Positions 19,069-28,472 of a stretch of DNA of 64,000 nucleotides are shown piece by piece. How positions within the stretch are numbered: position 1 is the first letter of the stretch; each line of letters opens with the position of its first letter. The stretch is taken from contig JAFQAR010000001.1 in assembly GCA_017399905.1 (NCBI GenBank), positions 62,001 through 126,000 on the forward strand, given 5' to 3'. Under the pieces are notes generated by a model. The model did no database searches. It saw only the letters and a list, made by a program, of their open reading frames with translations, and was not told the DNA's origin. This DNA comes from Bacteroidales bacterium. GTDB taxonomy: Bacteria > Bacteroidota > Bacteroidia > Bacteroidales > UBA932. The position numbers were made by a program, and so were the translations under genes.

Positions 19069-20372
19069 TGGGAAAGATTAAAGTTGCGTGGATTTGCCAT
19101 TTATCAAATGAGGAGATCCGTAATAATATAAAATTGGATAAGACCTCATTGAGATACCTGTTTCTGAATTTTCTTGGAAAGGTAACACCTGTCAGGGATT
19201 ATGCCAAATGGAACACTAATGCAATAAATGTATTTAAGAAATTTGATGATATCGAATTGCATATCATCTCTCCGCATTTACAATTATCAGATAAAATAGT
19301 AGAATTCGTATCTGAGGGAATTCATTATCATTTGTTCAGGTCTGAGGATGATACTTTTCTTTTCAGACTCAAAAGAAGGTTTTTAAAAGGGAAATACTTT
19401 ACATACCATTACGATAATAATTCCCAGACAATCTGTTCGATTGTTGACGGAATCAACCCAGATCTAGTTCATCTTATGGGTGCAGAGAATCCGTTATATT
19501 CTTCATCCTTTATGCAATTGAATGGAAAATATCCTAAATTGGTTACTTTGCAGACTTTGATGAATGATCCGGACTTCTTTAAGAATTATCCGATAACCAG
19601 AACTGTATATGATTATCGTGCTTCTGTTGAATCATCAGTAATTAAGTCGGCAGATTTCATATGCAGTAATGTGGAGCATTTCAGAAATCTTGTATGGAAA
19701 TATATTGATAATTCAGCTCGTTTTCTTGATATATGCTTGGCAATCGGAGAAGAAATCGTTTTGGATCCATCGGAGAAAGAATATGATTTTGTCTATTTTG
19801 CTAAAGAGATAGAAAAGGCTTCGGATTGGGCGATAGAGGCCTTTGCCGGTGTATGCAGAGTCTTTCCTGATTCGAAATTGAATATCATCGGTTCATATGC
19901 CCCTGAATATAGAACTAAGTTAGATAAGCGGATAGAGGAGCTGGGAATTTCGGGAAATGTTTTTTTTAGTGGTGCATTGCCTACCCACGATGATGTTATG
20001 CGCCAAATCAGGAAAGCTCGTTTTGCTGTACTTCCGCTGAAAATTGATGTCAGTTCCAGTACTCTTAGAGAGGCAATGGCTAATGGCATACCAGTAGTTA
20101 CCACTGTAACTCCTTCTACACCTAAAATCAACGCTGAACGTCAGTGTGTACTTCTGTCTGAAAAAGAAGATTTTATTGGCATGACGGACAATATGCTTCG
20201 TCTGATGAACTCAAAGGATCTTGCTGACGAGTTGAGGCAGAATGCTTTTATTCGTGTGCGTGAACGATATGATAATGAAGCCATTGTGGGTAAATGGCGT
20301 GAAGCATATCATTCAGTTCTTGAGAATCGTAAATCCGGCACACCAATATCGTCTGTAATTATACACGAATGA
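19068..20372 (+). CDS. glycosyltransferase family 4-like protein
   Basis: A 434-residue GT-B glycosyltransferase. The C-terminal half has the glycosyltransferase-1 pattern: FYFAKEIEKASDWAIEA-like strand, SKLNIIGSYAPEYRT, LGISGNVFFSGALP, then the donor-binding STLREAMANGIPVVTT. The N-terminal acceptor domain is more divergent, with NPDLVHLMGAENP. It has no signal or membrane segment and should act at the cytoplasmic face on the lipid-linked oligosaccharide. It overlaps its upstream neighbour by one base and the flippase gene by four, so it is embedded in the operon. Sugar and linkage are unknown. Confidence 0.85.
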   Translation: MGKIKVAWICHLSNEEIRNNIKLDKTSLRYLFLNFLGKVTPVRDYAKWNTNAINVFKKFDDIELHIISPHLQLSDKIVEFVSEGIHYHLFRSEDDTFLFRLKRRFLKGKYFTYHYDNNSQTICSIVDGINPDLVHLMGAENPLYSSSFMQLNGKYPKLVTLQTLMNDPDFFKNYPITRTVYDYRASVESSVIKSADFICSNVEHFRNLVWKYIDNSARFLDICLAIGEEIVLDPSEKEYDFVYFAKEIEKASDWAIEAFAGVCRVFPDSKLNIIGSYAPEYRTKLDKRIEELGISGNVFFSGALPTHDDVMRQIRKARFAVLPLKIDVSSSTLREAMANGIPVVTTVTPSTPKINAERQCVLLSEKEDFIGMTDNMLRLMNSKDLADELRQNAFIRVRERYDNEAIVGKWREAYHSVLENRKSGTPISSVIIHE

Positions 20373-21898
20373 ATATGGCAACGGCAATAGGGAATTCAGG
20401 AAGGATTGCAAAAAATACGGTCGCTTTGTATATACGCATGGCTATAACCATGTTTATATCATTCTTTACGACTCGTATTACCTTACAGGTTCTTGGGGCT
20501 GAAGACTATGGCTTGAACAATCTGGTCAGCAGCGTAGTTGCCTTGTTCTCATTCCTTAACGGATCGATGGGTACTGCCGTTCAGCGCTTCTATAGCATTG
20601 AAATAGGAAAGGAAAGGGAAGACCGACTTGGCAGAACATTCGGATCTGCATTATCACTGCATATGATTGTCGCTTTGGCGACAGGTCTTTTGATGGAGGT
20701 ATTTGCAATGTTCTTTCTTCATAAGCTGAATATTCCGCAGGAACGTTTGTTTGCAGCCCAAGTCGTATTTCAGATATCAATACTGTCAATGGTTCTGAAT
20801 GTAATAAGTGTCCCATATTCGGCACTGTTGCGAGCAAGAGAAGAATTCTCAAAGATAGCGATAGCTGAAGTCCTTCAATCATTAGGACGCCTTGTTGTGG
20901 TACTCATTCTGATGCGTGTTTCTTATGATCATCTGATTGCATTAGGATGTCTTAACTTGTTGGTGACAGTCACGTATTGCCTGGCTATTGTGTTTATTGC
21001 GCGAAAGTATCAAGAGTGCCGCAACCGGATATGTTGGGATAAGGCAATCATCAAGGATATATCCAAGTTCATATCGATGCTACTGGTCACAGTTTTGGCC
21101 TCTTTATTCCGTGATAAAGGCATCGTTATTCTTGTCAATTATTTCTTTGGACTTTTGATAAATGCCGCTTATGCCATTGCTATGCAGGTAATGCATATCG
21201 TAGGTACTTTCGTGATGAACTTCAAACAGTCAGTTGTTCCTCAGATAATGATATCATACGGGCAAGGAGACCTTCGCAGAATGCATCAACTAGTCAATAT
21301 CGGAACTAAGGTAACATACCTTCTGATGCTTATGATTACTGTTCCGATAATTGCAGAAGGAGAGTATATATTGAATTTATGGCTGAAGACACCACCGGAG
21401 CATACTTATGAACTGGTGTGTCTTGTTCTTGTTAATATCAATATTTCGTCGTTTACATATTTCCTATACCAAGGAGTACATGCTACGGGTAATATTACAA
21501 AACAGCAGATAGTCATGTCTTCATTGTATGTTCTCAATATATTGGGAATATTTATACTATTTAAGATGGGTGCCTCATTCTATTACGCATTATATGTTTC
21601 CATTGTTGTTTCTTTCTTACAATGTATCGTCAATGTTTATTTTGCAAGCAAAACATTTTCATATGATGTGCGTGAGTTCATTACTTCAACACTGCCTAGA
21701 TGCATAATTGCTATAGCTTTGGTTCTACCAATTATATATTGTTTTACTCAGAACTTGGAATCTTCTTTTCTCAGACTTGTTCTTACTTTATTGTTCTGTT
21801 TCTTTTTACTTGGGGGTATCGGATATTTTATTGTGTTGAATAAGACGGAACGAGTTATGGCAAGGAACTTTATAAAGAAGATACTTCATAAGAAATAA
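20369..21898 (+). CDS. wzx: Wzx-type polysaccharide repeat-unit flippase
   Basis: A 509-residue polytopic membrane protein with about 12-14 hydrophobic segments and the MATE/Wzx N-terminal pattern (RIAKNTVALYIRMAITMFISFFTTRI, LGAEDYGLNNLVSSVVALFSFL). It should flip the lipid-linked repeat unit across the inner membrane. It overlaps the preceding glycosyltransferase gene by four bases (ATGA) and the polymerase candidate by one base (TAATG). The assignment to Wzx rests on length, topology and context; the specific repeat unit recognised cannot be inferred. Confidence 0.9.
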   Translation: MNMATAIGNSGRIAKNTVALYIRMAITMFISFFTTRITLQVLGAEDYGLNNLVSSVVALFSFLNGSMGTAVQRFYSIEIGKEREDRLGRTFGSALSLHMIVALATGLLMEVFAMFFLHKLNIPQERLFAAQVVFQISILSMVLNVISVPYSALLRAREEFSKIAIAEVLQSLGRLVVVLILMRVSYDHLIALGCLNLLVTVTYCLAIVFIARKYQECRNRICWDKAIIKDISKFISMLLVTVLASLFRDKGIVILVNYFFGLLINAAYAIAMQVMHIVGTFVMNFKQSVVPQIMISYGQGDLRRMHQLVNIGTKVTYLLMLMITVPIIAEGEYILNLWLKTPPEHTYELVCLVLVNINISSFTYFLYQGVHATGNITKQQIVMSSLYVLNILGIFILFKMGASFYYALYVSIVVSFLQCIVNVYFASKTFSYDVREFITSTLPRCIIAIALVLPIIYCFTQNLESSFLRLVLTLLFCFFLLGGIGYFIVLNKTERVMARNFIKKILHKK

Positions 21899-23103
21899 TG
21901 GCCGGTACATTAAATAGAACTTATAGACTCAATCGAAGGAGTGATCAGTTTTGGGTGTTTCTGCTGCTGTTTTTCAGTGGTAACCCCATCTCATTTGTCA
22001 GTGGCATCGAGTATCTCAGATTGGCAGTCAGCGTAGGATTGTTTGCCTACACCTTTGTTGATAGGAAAGCAAAGTATTTTGTTCCAACAGCTAAGTGGTT
22101 TTATGGATTGGTGTGTGTGATATTTCTGCTGCAGATATATCACCTTTCGTATTTCTCGTATCCTGCTGCAGTGAATATTTTGTCAAAATGGTTCCTGGGA
22201 TTATTTGTTATAAGAAAAGTCGGTGTAAATTTCAGAATTACTTACTTGAAAGTAATGTATTTCATATCTATCATGAGTTTTATCGGCATGTTCTTTTCTA
22301 TATTAGGATATTATCCGGGTGTTTCTGTTAATGAAGACAAATACTTGACAATATTCTTCCATAATATACATAATACAAACAACGCTTCTTTCAGGAATTC
22401 CGGAATGTTCTGGGAACCAGGTGCATTTCAAGGTTATCTGATTATGGTGCCATTGTTGTTTATAGATAACCTGGCTCTATTATGGAGACGTTACAGGAAA
22501 CATTGTTTAGTTCTTTTGGCGGCATTGTTATCTACATTCAGTACTACAGGATATATTGCATTTGCAGTGATATTATTTTATTATGTTGCAATGAAACTCA
22601 AAAGTAAGTTCGCAAGAATCCTTCTTGTACCGGTGTTATTTTTGGCATTGCTTTATGCATATACCAGTCTTGATTTTCTTGGTGAAAAAATAGATAAGCA
22701 GATAGAAAGAGCTACATCTGGGAATGTTACAGTGGATAGGCTCGGTTCTGCTATTCTTGACTGGCATTATATCAAGAAGAATCCTATAACAGGAAATGGT
22801 CTGGCTGATATTACTCGATATGAGGATCATCTGATGTATAAGGAACTCATTGGAGGTTTCTCTAATGGTTTTACGGACGTGGTGGCTAAATTTGGCATAA
22901 TTTTCATTATAGTATATTTTGTGTTGATATATAAGAACCTGCCATTCAGACCAATGGATAAATTGTTTTTCTGTTGTATGATTGTGCTGCTTCTTCAGGG
23001 TGAGTATTTTATGGATTACCCTTTGTTCGCAGCCTTGCCGTTTATTGTAATCAATACACAGGATATATCTGTAAGTATTAATCGAAAATATCGTTTTAAG
23101 TGA
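21898..23103 (+). CDS. wzy: Wzy-like O-antigen/capsule polymerase
   Basis: A 401-residue membrane protein with about ten hydrophobic segments and a periplasmic loop. It contains NSGMFWEPGAFQGYLIMVPLL and later GNGLADITRYEDHL, the kind of sparse motif (E-P-G/A-x-F and a G-N-G before a loop) seen in Bacteroidota Wzy/WaaL-type proteins. Sequence conservation in this family is low, so the call depends on topology and on its place directly behind wzx. It should join repeat units at the periplasmic face. The gene is AT-rich like its neighbours. Confidence 0.8.
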   Translation: MAGTLNRTYRLNRRSDQFWVFLLLFFSGNPISFVSGIEYLRLAVSVGLFAYTFVDRKAKYFVPTAKWFYGLVCVIFLLQIYHLSYFSYPAAVNILSKWFLGLFVIRKVGVNFRITYLKVMYFISIMSFIGMFFSILGYYPGVSVNEDKYLTIFFHNIHNTNNASFRNSGMFWEPGAFQGYLIMVPLLFIDNLALLWRRYRKHCLVLLAALLSTFSTTGYIAFAVILFYYVAMKLKSKFARILLVPVLFLALLYAYTSLDFLGEKIDKQIERATSGNVTVDRLGSAILDWHYIKKNPITGNGLADITRYEDHLMYKELIGGFSNGFTDVVAKFGIIFIIVYFVLIYKNLPFRPMDKLFFCCMIVLLLQGEYFMDYPLFAALPFIVINTQDISVSINRKYRFK

Positions 23104-23107
23104 GTTT

Positions 23108-23941
23108 ATGAGGCGAGTAGCTGTTTTAATGACTGTGCATAATCGCAAAGATAAGACATTGATGTGTATGTCACAGATTTATAATATGACTCTTCCTGAT
23201 GATGTGCAGCTTGAAATCTATATGACCGATGACGGATGTACAGATGGTACTCCGGAAGCGGTTAGTGAAATGTATCCGGAAGTTCATATTGTGAGCGGTG
23301 ATGGTACTCTGTTTTGGAATAAAGGTATGTATCTGGCATGGAACGAAGCTTCAAAGACAGATCCTGACTATTTTCTTTGGCTCAATGATGATACATATTT
23401 ATATGCTGATACTCTGTTAAAATTACTAAGTGTCTCGGAGGCTAAAGCAGATAAGTGCATTATTATAGGCGATACCTGCGATACAGAAACAAAGAGCACG
23501 ATTACTTATGGAGGCAAGACGCGTAACGGATCATATGTGTTTGATAGCACAAATGCGTCTCAATGTTTCTATATGAATGGTAACATCGTGTTGATACCGG
23601 ATCATGTTTTCAGAATCGTAGGATACAATGATCCATATTATAGTCATGCGATGGGTGATTATGATTATGGACTTATGGCTGCCAAGAAAGGTGTCGATAT
23701 ATATGTGGCTCCAGGATTCTGTGGAGAATGTGATCTTCATGATTGTATTTCTACTTGGAAGAATCCCGATAAGTCTCTATGTGAAAGATGGCAAGCCTTT
23801 TTCAAACCGACAGGGGCAAACCCATTTGAATTCTTTTATTACAGAAAGAAGAATTATGGTGTATTTCCAGCATGCTGTACGTTTGTTTCAAATTTTATGC
23901 ATGTTCTGTTTCCACGGTTTTGGGATAATGATAGAAGATAG
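23108..23941 (+). CDS. glycosyltransferase family 2, rhamnosyl/galactosyl-transferase-like
   Basis: A 277-residue GT-A glycosyltransferase. It begins RRVAVLMTVHNRKDKT, contains MTDDGCTDGTPEAV for nucleotide-sugar binding, and YFLWLNDDTYL as the DxD-like metal site. Further on GYNDPYYSHAMGDYDYGLMAAKKG resembles the acceptor-side G.D.DY motif of GT2 enzymes that read GfND...D.Dy. It is cytosolic or peripheral and adds one sugar to the repeat unit. It starts five bases after wzy. Donor unknown. Confidence 0.87.
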   Translation: MRRVAVLMTVHNRKDKTLMCMSQIYNMTLPDDVQLEIYMTDDGCTDGTPEAVSEMYPEVHIVSGDGTLFWNKGMYLAWNEASKTDPDYFLWLNDDTYLYADTLLKLLSVSEAKADKCIIIGDTCDTETKSTITYGGKTRNGSYVFDSTNASQCFYMNGNIVLIPDHVFRIVGYNDPYYSHAMGDYDYGLMAAKKGVDIYVAPGFCGECDLHDCISTWKNPDKSLCERWQAFFKPTGANPFEFFYYRKKNYGVFPACCTFVSNFMHVLFPRFWDNDRR

Positions 23942-23946
23942 AAGTT

Positions 23947-24828
23947 ATGGGATTGAAAATATCTGTAATTACCGTCTGCTATAATATGGCGGAATATATT
24001 GAGAAGACAATCTTGTCGGTTCTGTCTCAAGACTATCCGGATTTGGAATATATCATAATTGATGGAGATTCTACAGATGGTACAAAGGATATAATAGAAA
24101 AGTATCATGATAGAATAGCGTGTTATGTCAGTGAACCGGATAATGGTATGTATGATGCAATCGCTAAAGGCTTTAAAATGGCAACCGGCGATGTTCTTGC
24201 ATGGCTTAATGCTGATGATGTGTATTTCCCCTGGACATTGTCTACAGTGAATAAAGTGTTTACTGAATTTCCTGAGACTCAGTGGCTTGGCGGAAAATAT
24301 GCTTTTATGAATGAATATGGAATGTTGACTGAAATTTATCCAAAGACATCCATAAGGTCTCGTTCCGATATAGCAAATGGCTGGTGCCGCGAAGGCATAT
24401 TGGGGCCACTTCAGCAAGAGAGCATGTTTTGGAGAAGAGAATTATATACAGCTTCCGGCGGCTTGAATATATCATATCGTTATGCTGGTGATTTCGAATT
24501 ATGGATGCGCTTTGCCAGATTTTCGGAATTGGCGAAAATAGATCTGCCTCTTGCTGCTTTCCGAAAAAGAAACAGCAGCTTGTCAAAAGCAGGAAAGGAT
24601 AAGTATCAAAAGGAAGTTGAACTGGCTATTTCTGACAAACGTCATTCACCAAATGTTTTATGGAACATATTTGGCCATTCTAAAATTATGATACAGTTAT
24701 TACGACTGTTAAGATTTAGGAAAGGCACAATTTTCCATTACTCATTAAAAACTCATGAGTTGAAGAAAACTGAAATGGTTTGTAGTGCAGGCAATCATGA
24801 TGTTCAATCATTGTTGCTATATAGATAA
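23947..24828 (+). CDS. glycosyltransferase family 2
   Basis: A 293-residue GT-A glycosyltransferase. Motifs are ISVITVCYNMAEYIEKTI, IIIDGDSTDGTKDII, YVSEPDNGMYDAIAKG and LAWLNADDVY (the DxD-type site), then QQESMFWRRELY and YRYAGDFELWMRFA. This pattern is typical of colanic-acid/WcaA-like GT2 enzymes that use a GDP- or UDP-sugar. It lies six bases after the preceding GT2 gene and directly upstream of gmd, so it may be the fucosyl- or mannosyltransferase; that is a guess from order alone. Confidence 0.88.
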   Translation: MGLKISVITVCYNMAEYIEKTILSVLSQDYPDLEYIIIDGDSTDGTKDIIEKYHDRIACYVSEPDNGMYDAIAKGFKMATGDVLAWLNADDVYFPWTLSTVNKVFTEFPETQWLGGKYAFMNEYGMLTEIYPKTSIRSRSDIANGWCREGILGPLQQESMFWRRELYTASGGLNISYRYAGDFELWMRFARFSELAKIDLPLAAFRKRNSSLSKAGKDKYQKEVELAISDKRHSPNVLWNIFGHSKIMIQLLRLLRFRKGTIFHYSLKTHELKKTEMVCSAGNHDVQSLLLYR

Positions 24829-24843
24829 ATAAATCAGTGGTTT

Positions 24844-25959
24844 ATGAAAAAAGCTCTTATAACAGGAATTACCGGACAGGACGGATCGTTCCTTGCCGAA
24901 TTTCTTCTTGATAAAGGATATGATGTTCATGGTACGATAAGGCGTTCGTCAGTCGATTATCGTGAACGCATCGCGCATCTTGAGGGTAAACCGAATTTTC
25001 ACCTTCATTATGCTGATATGGGAGACTCCATGAGTCTTATCCAGGTTGTGGCCAAAGTCCGTCCGGACGAGATATATAACCTTGCAGCTCAGAGTCATGT
25101 GCAGGTAAGCTTTGATTCACCTGAGTTTACCGCTGATGTGGATGCGACGGGAGTTCTCCGTGTTCTTGAGGCTGTACGCCAGTGCGGCCTGGCAGATACA
25201 TGCCGTATCTATCAGGCCTCTACATCGGAACTTTATGGCAAGGTTGAGGAAGTGCCTCAGAATGAGAATACTCCGTTCCATCCATATAGCCCGTATGCAG
25301 TTGCTAAGCTGTACGGATTCTGGATTATAAAGGAGTACCGCGAAGCTTACAATATGTATTGCTGTTCTGGTATTCTTTTCAATCATGAATCTGAACGTCG
25401 TGGAGAGACTTTCGTGACCAGAAAGATCACACTTGCGGCGGCCCGTATTGCGCAGGGACTCCAGGACTGCCTTTATCTCGGCAATCTTGATTCTTTGCGT
25501 GACTGGGGTTATGCCAAGGATTATGTGGAGTGCATGTGGCTTATCCTCCAACAGGAAAAGCCTGAGGATTTTGTGATCGCTACGGGTGTGCAACATTCTG
25601 TCAGGGAGTTTGCATATTATGCATTCAAGCATGCCGGAATCGAACTTAAGTTCGAAGGAGAAGGCCTTCATGAGAAAGGTATATGTGTGGCAGTGAATGG
25701 AAATGTTCCTGTATCGTTGATCGGAAAGACCTTGGTTGCCGTCAGCGAAGATTTCTATCGTCCTACGGATGTGGTGAATCTATGGGGAGATCCGACGAAG
25801 GCCAGGACAAAGCTCGGATGGGATCCAGGAAAGACTTCATTTGAGGAGCTTGTCAAGCTGATGGTGGAGCATGATATGGCTAAGGTGGCATCTGAAGGTG
25901 CTGCGGCTAAGGTCAGGACCAATCTGGCTGAGTATCTGGAGAAAGGTATTGTGAAATAG
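24844..25959 (+). CDS. gmd: GDP-mannose 4,6-dehydratase
   Basis: A 371-residue short-chain dehydrogenase that makes GDP-4-keto-6-deoxymannose from GDP-mannose. NADP is bound by [23 protein letters not shown]. The catalytic region has [16 protein letters not shown] and the YSPYAVAK Tyr-Lys pair, followed by [16 protein letters not shown], a sequence highly specific for Gmd. fcl follows 20 bases downstream and manC is at 42.1 kb. Base composition rises again here relative to the AT-rich glycosyltransferase genes, fitting a conserved accessory cassette. Confidence 0.98.
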   Translation: MKKALITGITGQDGSFLAEFLLDKGYDVHGTIRRSSVDYRERIAHLEGKPNFHLHYADMGDSMSLIQVVAKVRPDEIYNLAAQSHVQVSFDSPEFTADVDATGVLRVLEAVRQCGLADTCRIYQASTSELYGKVEEVPQNENTPFHPYSPYAVAKLYGFWIIKEYREAYNMYCCSGILFNHESERRGETFVTRKITLAAARIAQGLQDCLYLGNLDSLRDWGYAKDYVECMWLILQQEKPEDFVIATGVQHSVREFAYYAFKHAGIELKFEGEGLHEKGICVAVNGNVPVSLIGKTLVAVSEDFYRPTDVVNLWGDPTKARTKLGWDPGKTSFEELVKLMVEHDMAKVASEGAAAKVRTNLAEYLEKGIVK

Positions 25960-25979
25960 ATTTATCGGACTGTTGAAGT

Positions 25980-26927
25980 ATGGGAATGAACAAGGACTCA
26001 AAGATTTATGTTGCAGGACATAGAGGCATGGTCGGTTCTGCCATTGTCCGCGAACTCAAAAGGCAGGGCTACGACAATATAATAACACGTACACATAAGG
26101 AACTTGACCTGACCCGTCAGGAAGCGGTGGAGAAGTTCTTTGCGGAAGAAAAGCCGGAGTATGTGTTTCTTGCTGCTGCAAAGGTCGGTGGAATCATAGC
26201 TAACCAGACTGCGTTGGCTGATTTCATGTATGAGAATATGATACTTGAGATGAATGTCATCAATTCCGCATGGAAGAACGGATGTAAGAAACTCGAGTTC
26301 CTCGGCTCATCATGTATTTATCCTCGTATGGCCCCGCAGCCGATGAAGGAAACCTGTCTGCTTACTTCTGAATTGGAAAAGACGAATGAGGCATATGCGC
26401 TTGCCAAGATATCAGGCCTCAAGTATTGCGAGTATCTGAACAAGCAGTACGGGACGGATTTCATCAGTGTAATGCCGACAAATCTGTATGGCCCAAATGA
26501 CAATTACCATCCTACTCATAGTCATGTGCTTCCGGCTTTGATACGCCGTTTCCATGAGGCGAAAGAAGCTGGACTTTCGGAGGTAACATGTTGGGGTGAC
26601 GGTACTCCTTTAAGAGAGTTCCTTTATGTTGATGATCTTGCAAATCTATGTGTGTTCCTTATGAATAACTACAGTGGAGATGAGACGGTCAATGCAGGAA
26701 CAGGTAAGGAGGTGACTATAAGGGAACTTACGGAACTTGTTGCCAAAGTTGTAGGGTATGAAGGAAAAATTCTTTGGGATACGACAAAGCCGAACGGCAC
26801 TCCACGGAAGCTATTGGATGTTTCAAAAAGCGCAGCTTTAGGCTGGAGATATAAGGTGGAACTGGAAGAGGGAATCCGTCTTTCATATGAGGATTTCCTG
26901 AATAACCCTATGAGGGCTGAAAGATAA
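25980..26927 (+). CDS. fcl: GDP-L-fucose synthase
   Basis: A 315-residue bifunctional epimerase/reductase that turns GDP-4-keto-6-deoxymannose into GDP-L-fucose. Visible motifs are [16 protein letters not shown] (NADP loop), [26 protein letters not shown] and the catalytic [28 protein letters not shown] segment and the C-terminal [11 protein letters not shown] complete the family pattern. Translation may start at the first or third codon (Met-Gly-Met). It is followed by three genes for apparent fucose salvage. Confidence 0.98.
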   Translation: MGMNKDSKIYVAGHRGMVGSAIVRELKRQGYDNIITRTHKELDLTRQEAVEKFFAEEKPEYVFLAAAKVGGIIANQTALADFMYENMILEMNVINSAWKNGCKKLEFLGSSCIYPRMAPQPMKETCLLTSELEKTNEAYALAKISGLKYCEYLNKQYGTDFISVMPTNLYGPNDNYHPTHSHVLPALIRRFHEAKEAGLSEVTCWGDGTPLREFLYVDDLANLCVFLMNNYSGDETVNAGTGKEVTIRELTELVAKVVGYEGKILWDTTKPNGTPRKLLDVSKSAALGWRYKVELEEGIRLSYEDFLNNPMRAER

Positions 26928-26945
26928 TTAAAGAAATCATTATAT

Positions 26946-28124
26946 ATGTCTAACAAGAAAGTGTTTGTAAGCGGCTGTTATGACCTTCTCCATTCAGGTC
27001 ATGTGGAATTTTTCCGTCAGGCAGCCAGTTATGGAGACCTTTATGTCGGAATCGGTTCAGATAAGACGATTCTGCATTATAAGAACCACAAGACAGTCTA
27101 TTCCGAGCAGGAGAGACTGTTCATGGTCAAAAGTATCCGCTATGTAAAGGAAGCATATATCAATGCCGGTGACGGAATCATGGACTTTGTACCTACGCTT
27201 GATATTGTAAAGCCGGATATCCTTGTTGTCAACAGTGATGGAGGTAATGATGACAAGCGTAGATTGTGTGAAGAGAGGGGTATCGAATATATTGTGCTTG
27301 AACGAGATCCGCACGAAGGCCTTGAAGCCAGAAGCAGCACGTCGTTGAAGAAGAGCCCATGCCAGCTTCCGACAAGACTTGACCTGGCAGGAACATGGAT
27401 AGATCAGCCTTATGTGAGCTGTCATCATCCCGGCTGGGCGATTACCATAAGTCTGGAACCATCGTTTGAAATACGTGAACGTTGCGGTTTGAGTACATCT
27501 ACACGCAATGTCATCAAGCGCATCTGGCCGTATCAGTTGCCGAATATGGATCCTGAGACTTTGGCTCGTCTTGTCTTCTGCTTTGAAAATCATCCGGAAA
27601 GAGAGGACGGCATAATCAGCGGTGCCCAGGACGCGATCGGAATATGTGTCCCTGGTTTATGCAGGCATTATTATGACAATCATTTCTGGCCGGAAAAGAT
27701 TGAGACATGTGAAGATGAAACTGTACTGGAATGGCTTGAAAGTCATTTGTGCATGATTCCGATGGATCCTCGTAGGTCAGGATGCTCAGTTGTGGAGGGC
27801 ATGGATATTACCAAGACCAAGGTACAGAAATTGGCCAAGGCTGCTGATGATTGCTGGGAAGCTATAATGGCAATGGATCTTGATGCATTTGCATCTGCAT
27901 ATATGGCGTCATTCAATGCTCAGACTGCGATGTTCCCGGCTATGATACAGGGATGTGTCCAGTCCTATATCGATAAGTATGGAAAGCTTGATGATGTTCT
28001 TGCATGGAAGATGCCGGGTGCCGGCGGTGGCGGATATCTCGCGTGTGTCGTGAAGGATTCTGCTGCTTTCTGTAGAGAACATCCGGAGGCAATATCTCTC
28101 AAGATCCGACGTTCCGGTATGTAA
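26946..28124 (+). CDS. nucleotidyltransferase-GHMP kinase fusion, possible fucose-activating enzyme
   Basis: A 392-residue two-domain protein. Residues 1-130 are a cytidylyltransferase-like domain: SGCYDLLHSGHVEFF contains the catalytic H16-S-G-H19, and IGSDKTILHYKN follows. From about 138 on there is a GHMP-kinase-like domain: PTRLDLAGTWID (R144-G149), a degenerate phosphate loop GLSTSTR at 181, SGAQDAIG near 225-231, and the C-terminal PGAGGGGYL (G358 onward). The closest familiar kinases by motif are HddA-type heptose kinases. Neighbours are gmd-fcl upstream, then a RhaM-like mutarotase and FucP. I infer phosphorylation and nucleotidylation of free L-fucose, in place of the much larger Fkp. 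It could instead act on another sugar. Confidence 0.7.
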   Translation: MSNKKVFVSGCYDLLHSGHVEFFRQAASYGDLYVGIGSDKTILHYKNHKTVYSEQERLFMVKSIRYVKEAYINAGDGIMDFVPTLDIVKPDILVVNSDGGNDDKRRLCEERGIEYIVLERDPHEGLEARSSTSLKKSPCQLPTRLDLAGTWIDQPYVSCHHPGWAITISLEPSFEIRERCGLSTSTRNVIKRIWPYQLPNMDPETLARLVFCFENHPEREDGIISGAQDAIGICVPGLCRHYYDNHFWPEKIETCEDETVLEWLESHLCMIPMDPRRSGCSVVEGMDITKTKVQKLAKAADDCWEAIMAMDLDAFASAYMASFNAQTAMFPAMIQGCVQSYIDKYGKLDDVLAWKMPGAGGGGYLACVVKDSAAFCREHPEAISLKIRRSGM

Positions 28125-28472
28125 ATGCAGATCGTTATGAAAAGATTTTGTCAGACCTTAAATCTGCTCGACGATCCTGAACTTGTCGACAGATATGTAA
28201 AGGAACATGCCCATGTCTGGCCTGAGGTCCAGGATGGAATCCGCGAGGTCGGTATCCTTGATATGCAGATCTATGCTTCCGGCAACCGTCTCTTCATGAT
28301 AGTGGATACTGTTGACGATTTTGATTGGGTGGAAGACAATGCCCGCTTGGCAAAGTTGCCGAGACAAGCTGAATGGGAGGCATATATGTCCCGTTTTCAG
28401 GGATGCGATCCCAACCTCCCGTCTACAGGTAAATGGACTTTGATGAATAAGATTTTTGAATTGAAGAAATGA
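28125..28472 (+). CDS. L-rhamnose/L-fucose mutarotase (RhaM family)
   Basis: A 115-residue RhaM-family (DUF718) protein. It shows KRFCQTLNLLDDPELVDRYVKEHAHVWPEV, with the conserved H-x-x-x-W segment, then GILDMQIYASGNRLFMIVDTVDDFDW and the C-terminal W-T-L-M-NKIFEL. These enzymes interconvert the anomers of 6-deoxy sugars. Here it sits between the fusion kinase and FucP, so L-fucose is the likely substrate. It begins directly after the stop of the previous gene, and a second ATG at 28137 is also possible. Its end overlaps fucP by four bases. Confidence 0.85.
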   Translation: MQIVMKRFCQTLNLLDDPELVDRYVKEHAHVWPEVQDGIREVGILDMQIYASGNRLFMIVDTVDDFDWVEDNARLAKLPRQAEWEAYMSRFQGCDPNLPSTGKWTLMNKIFELKK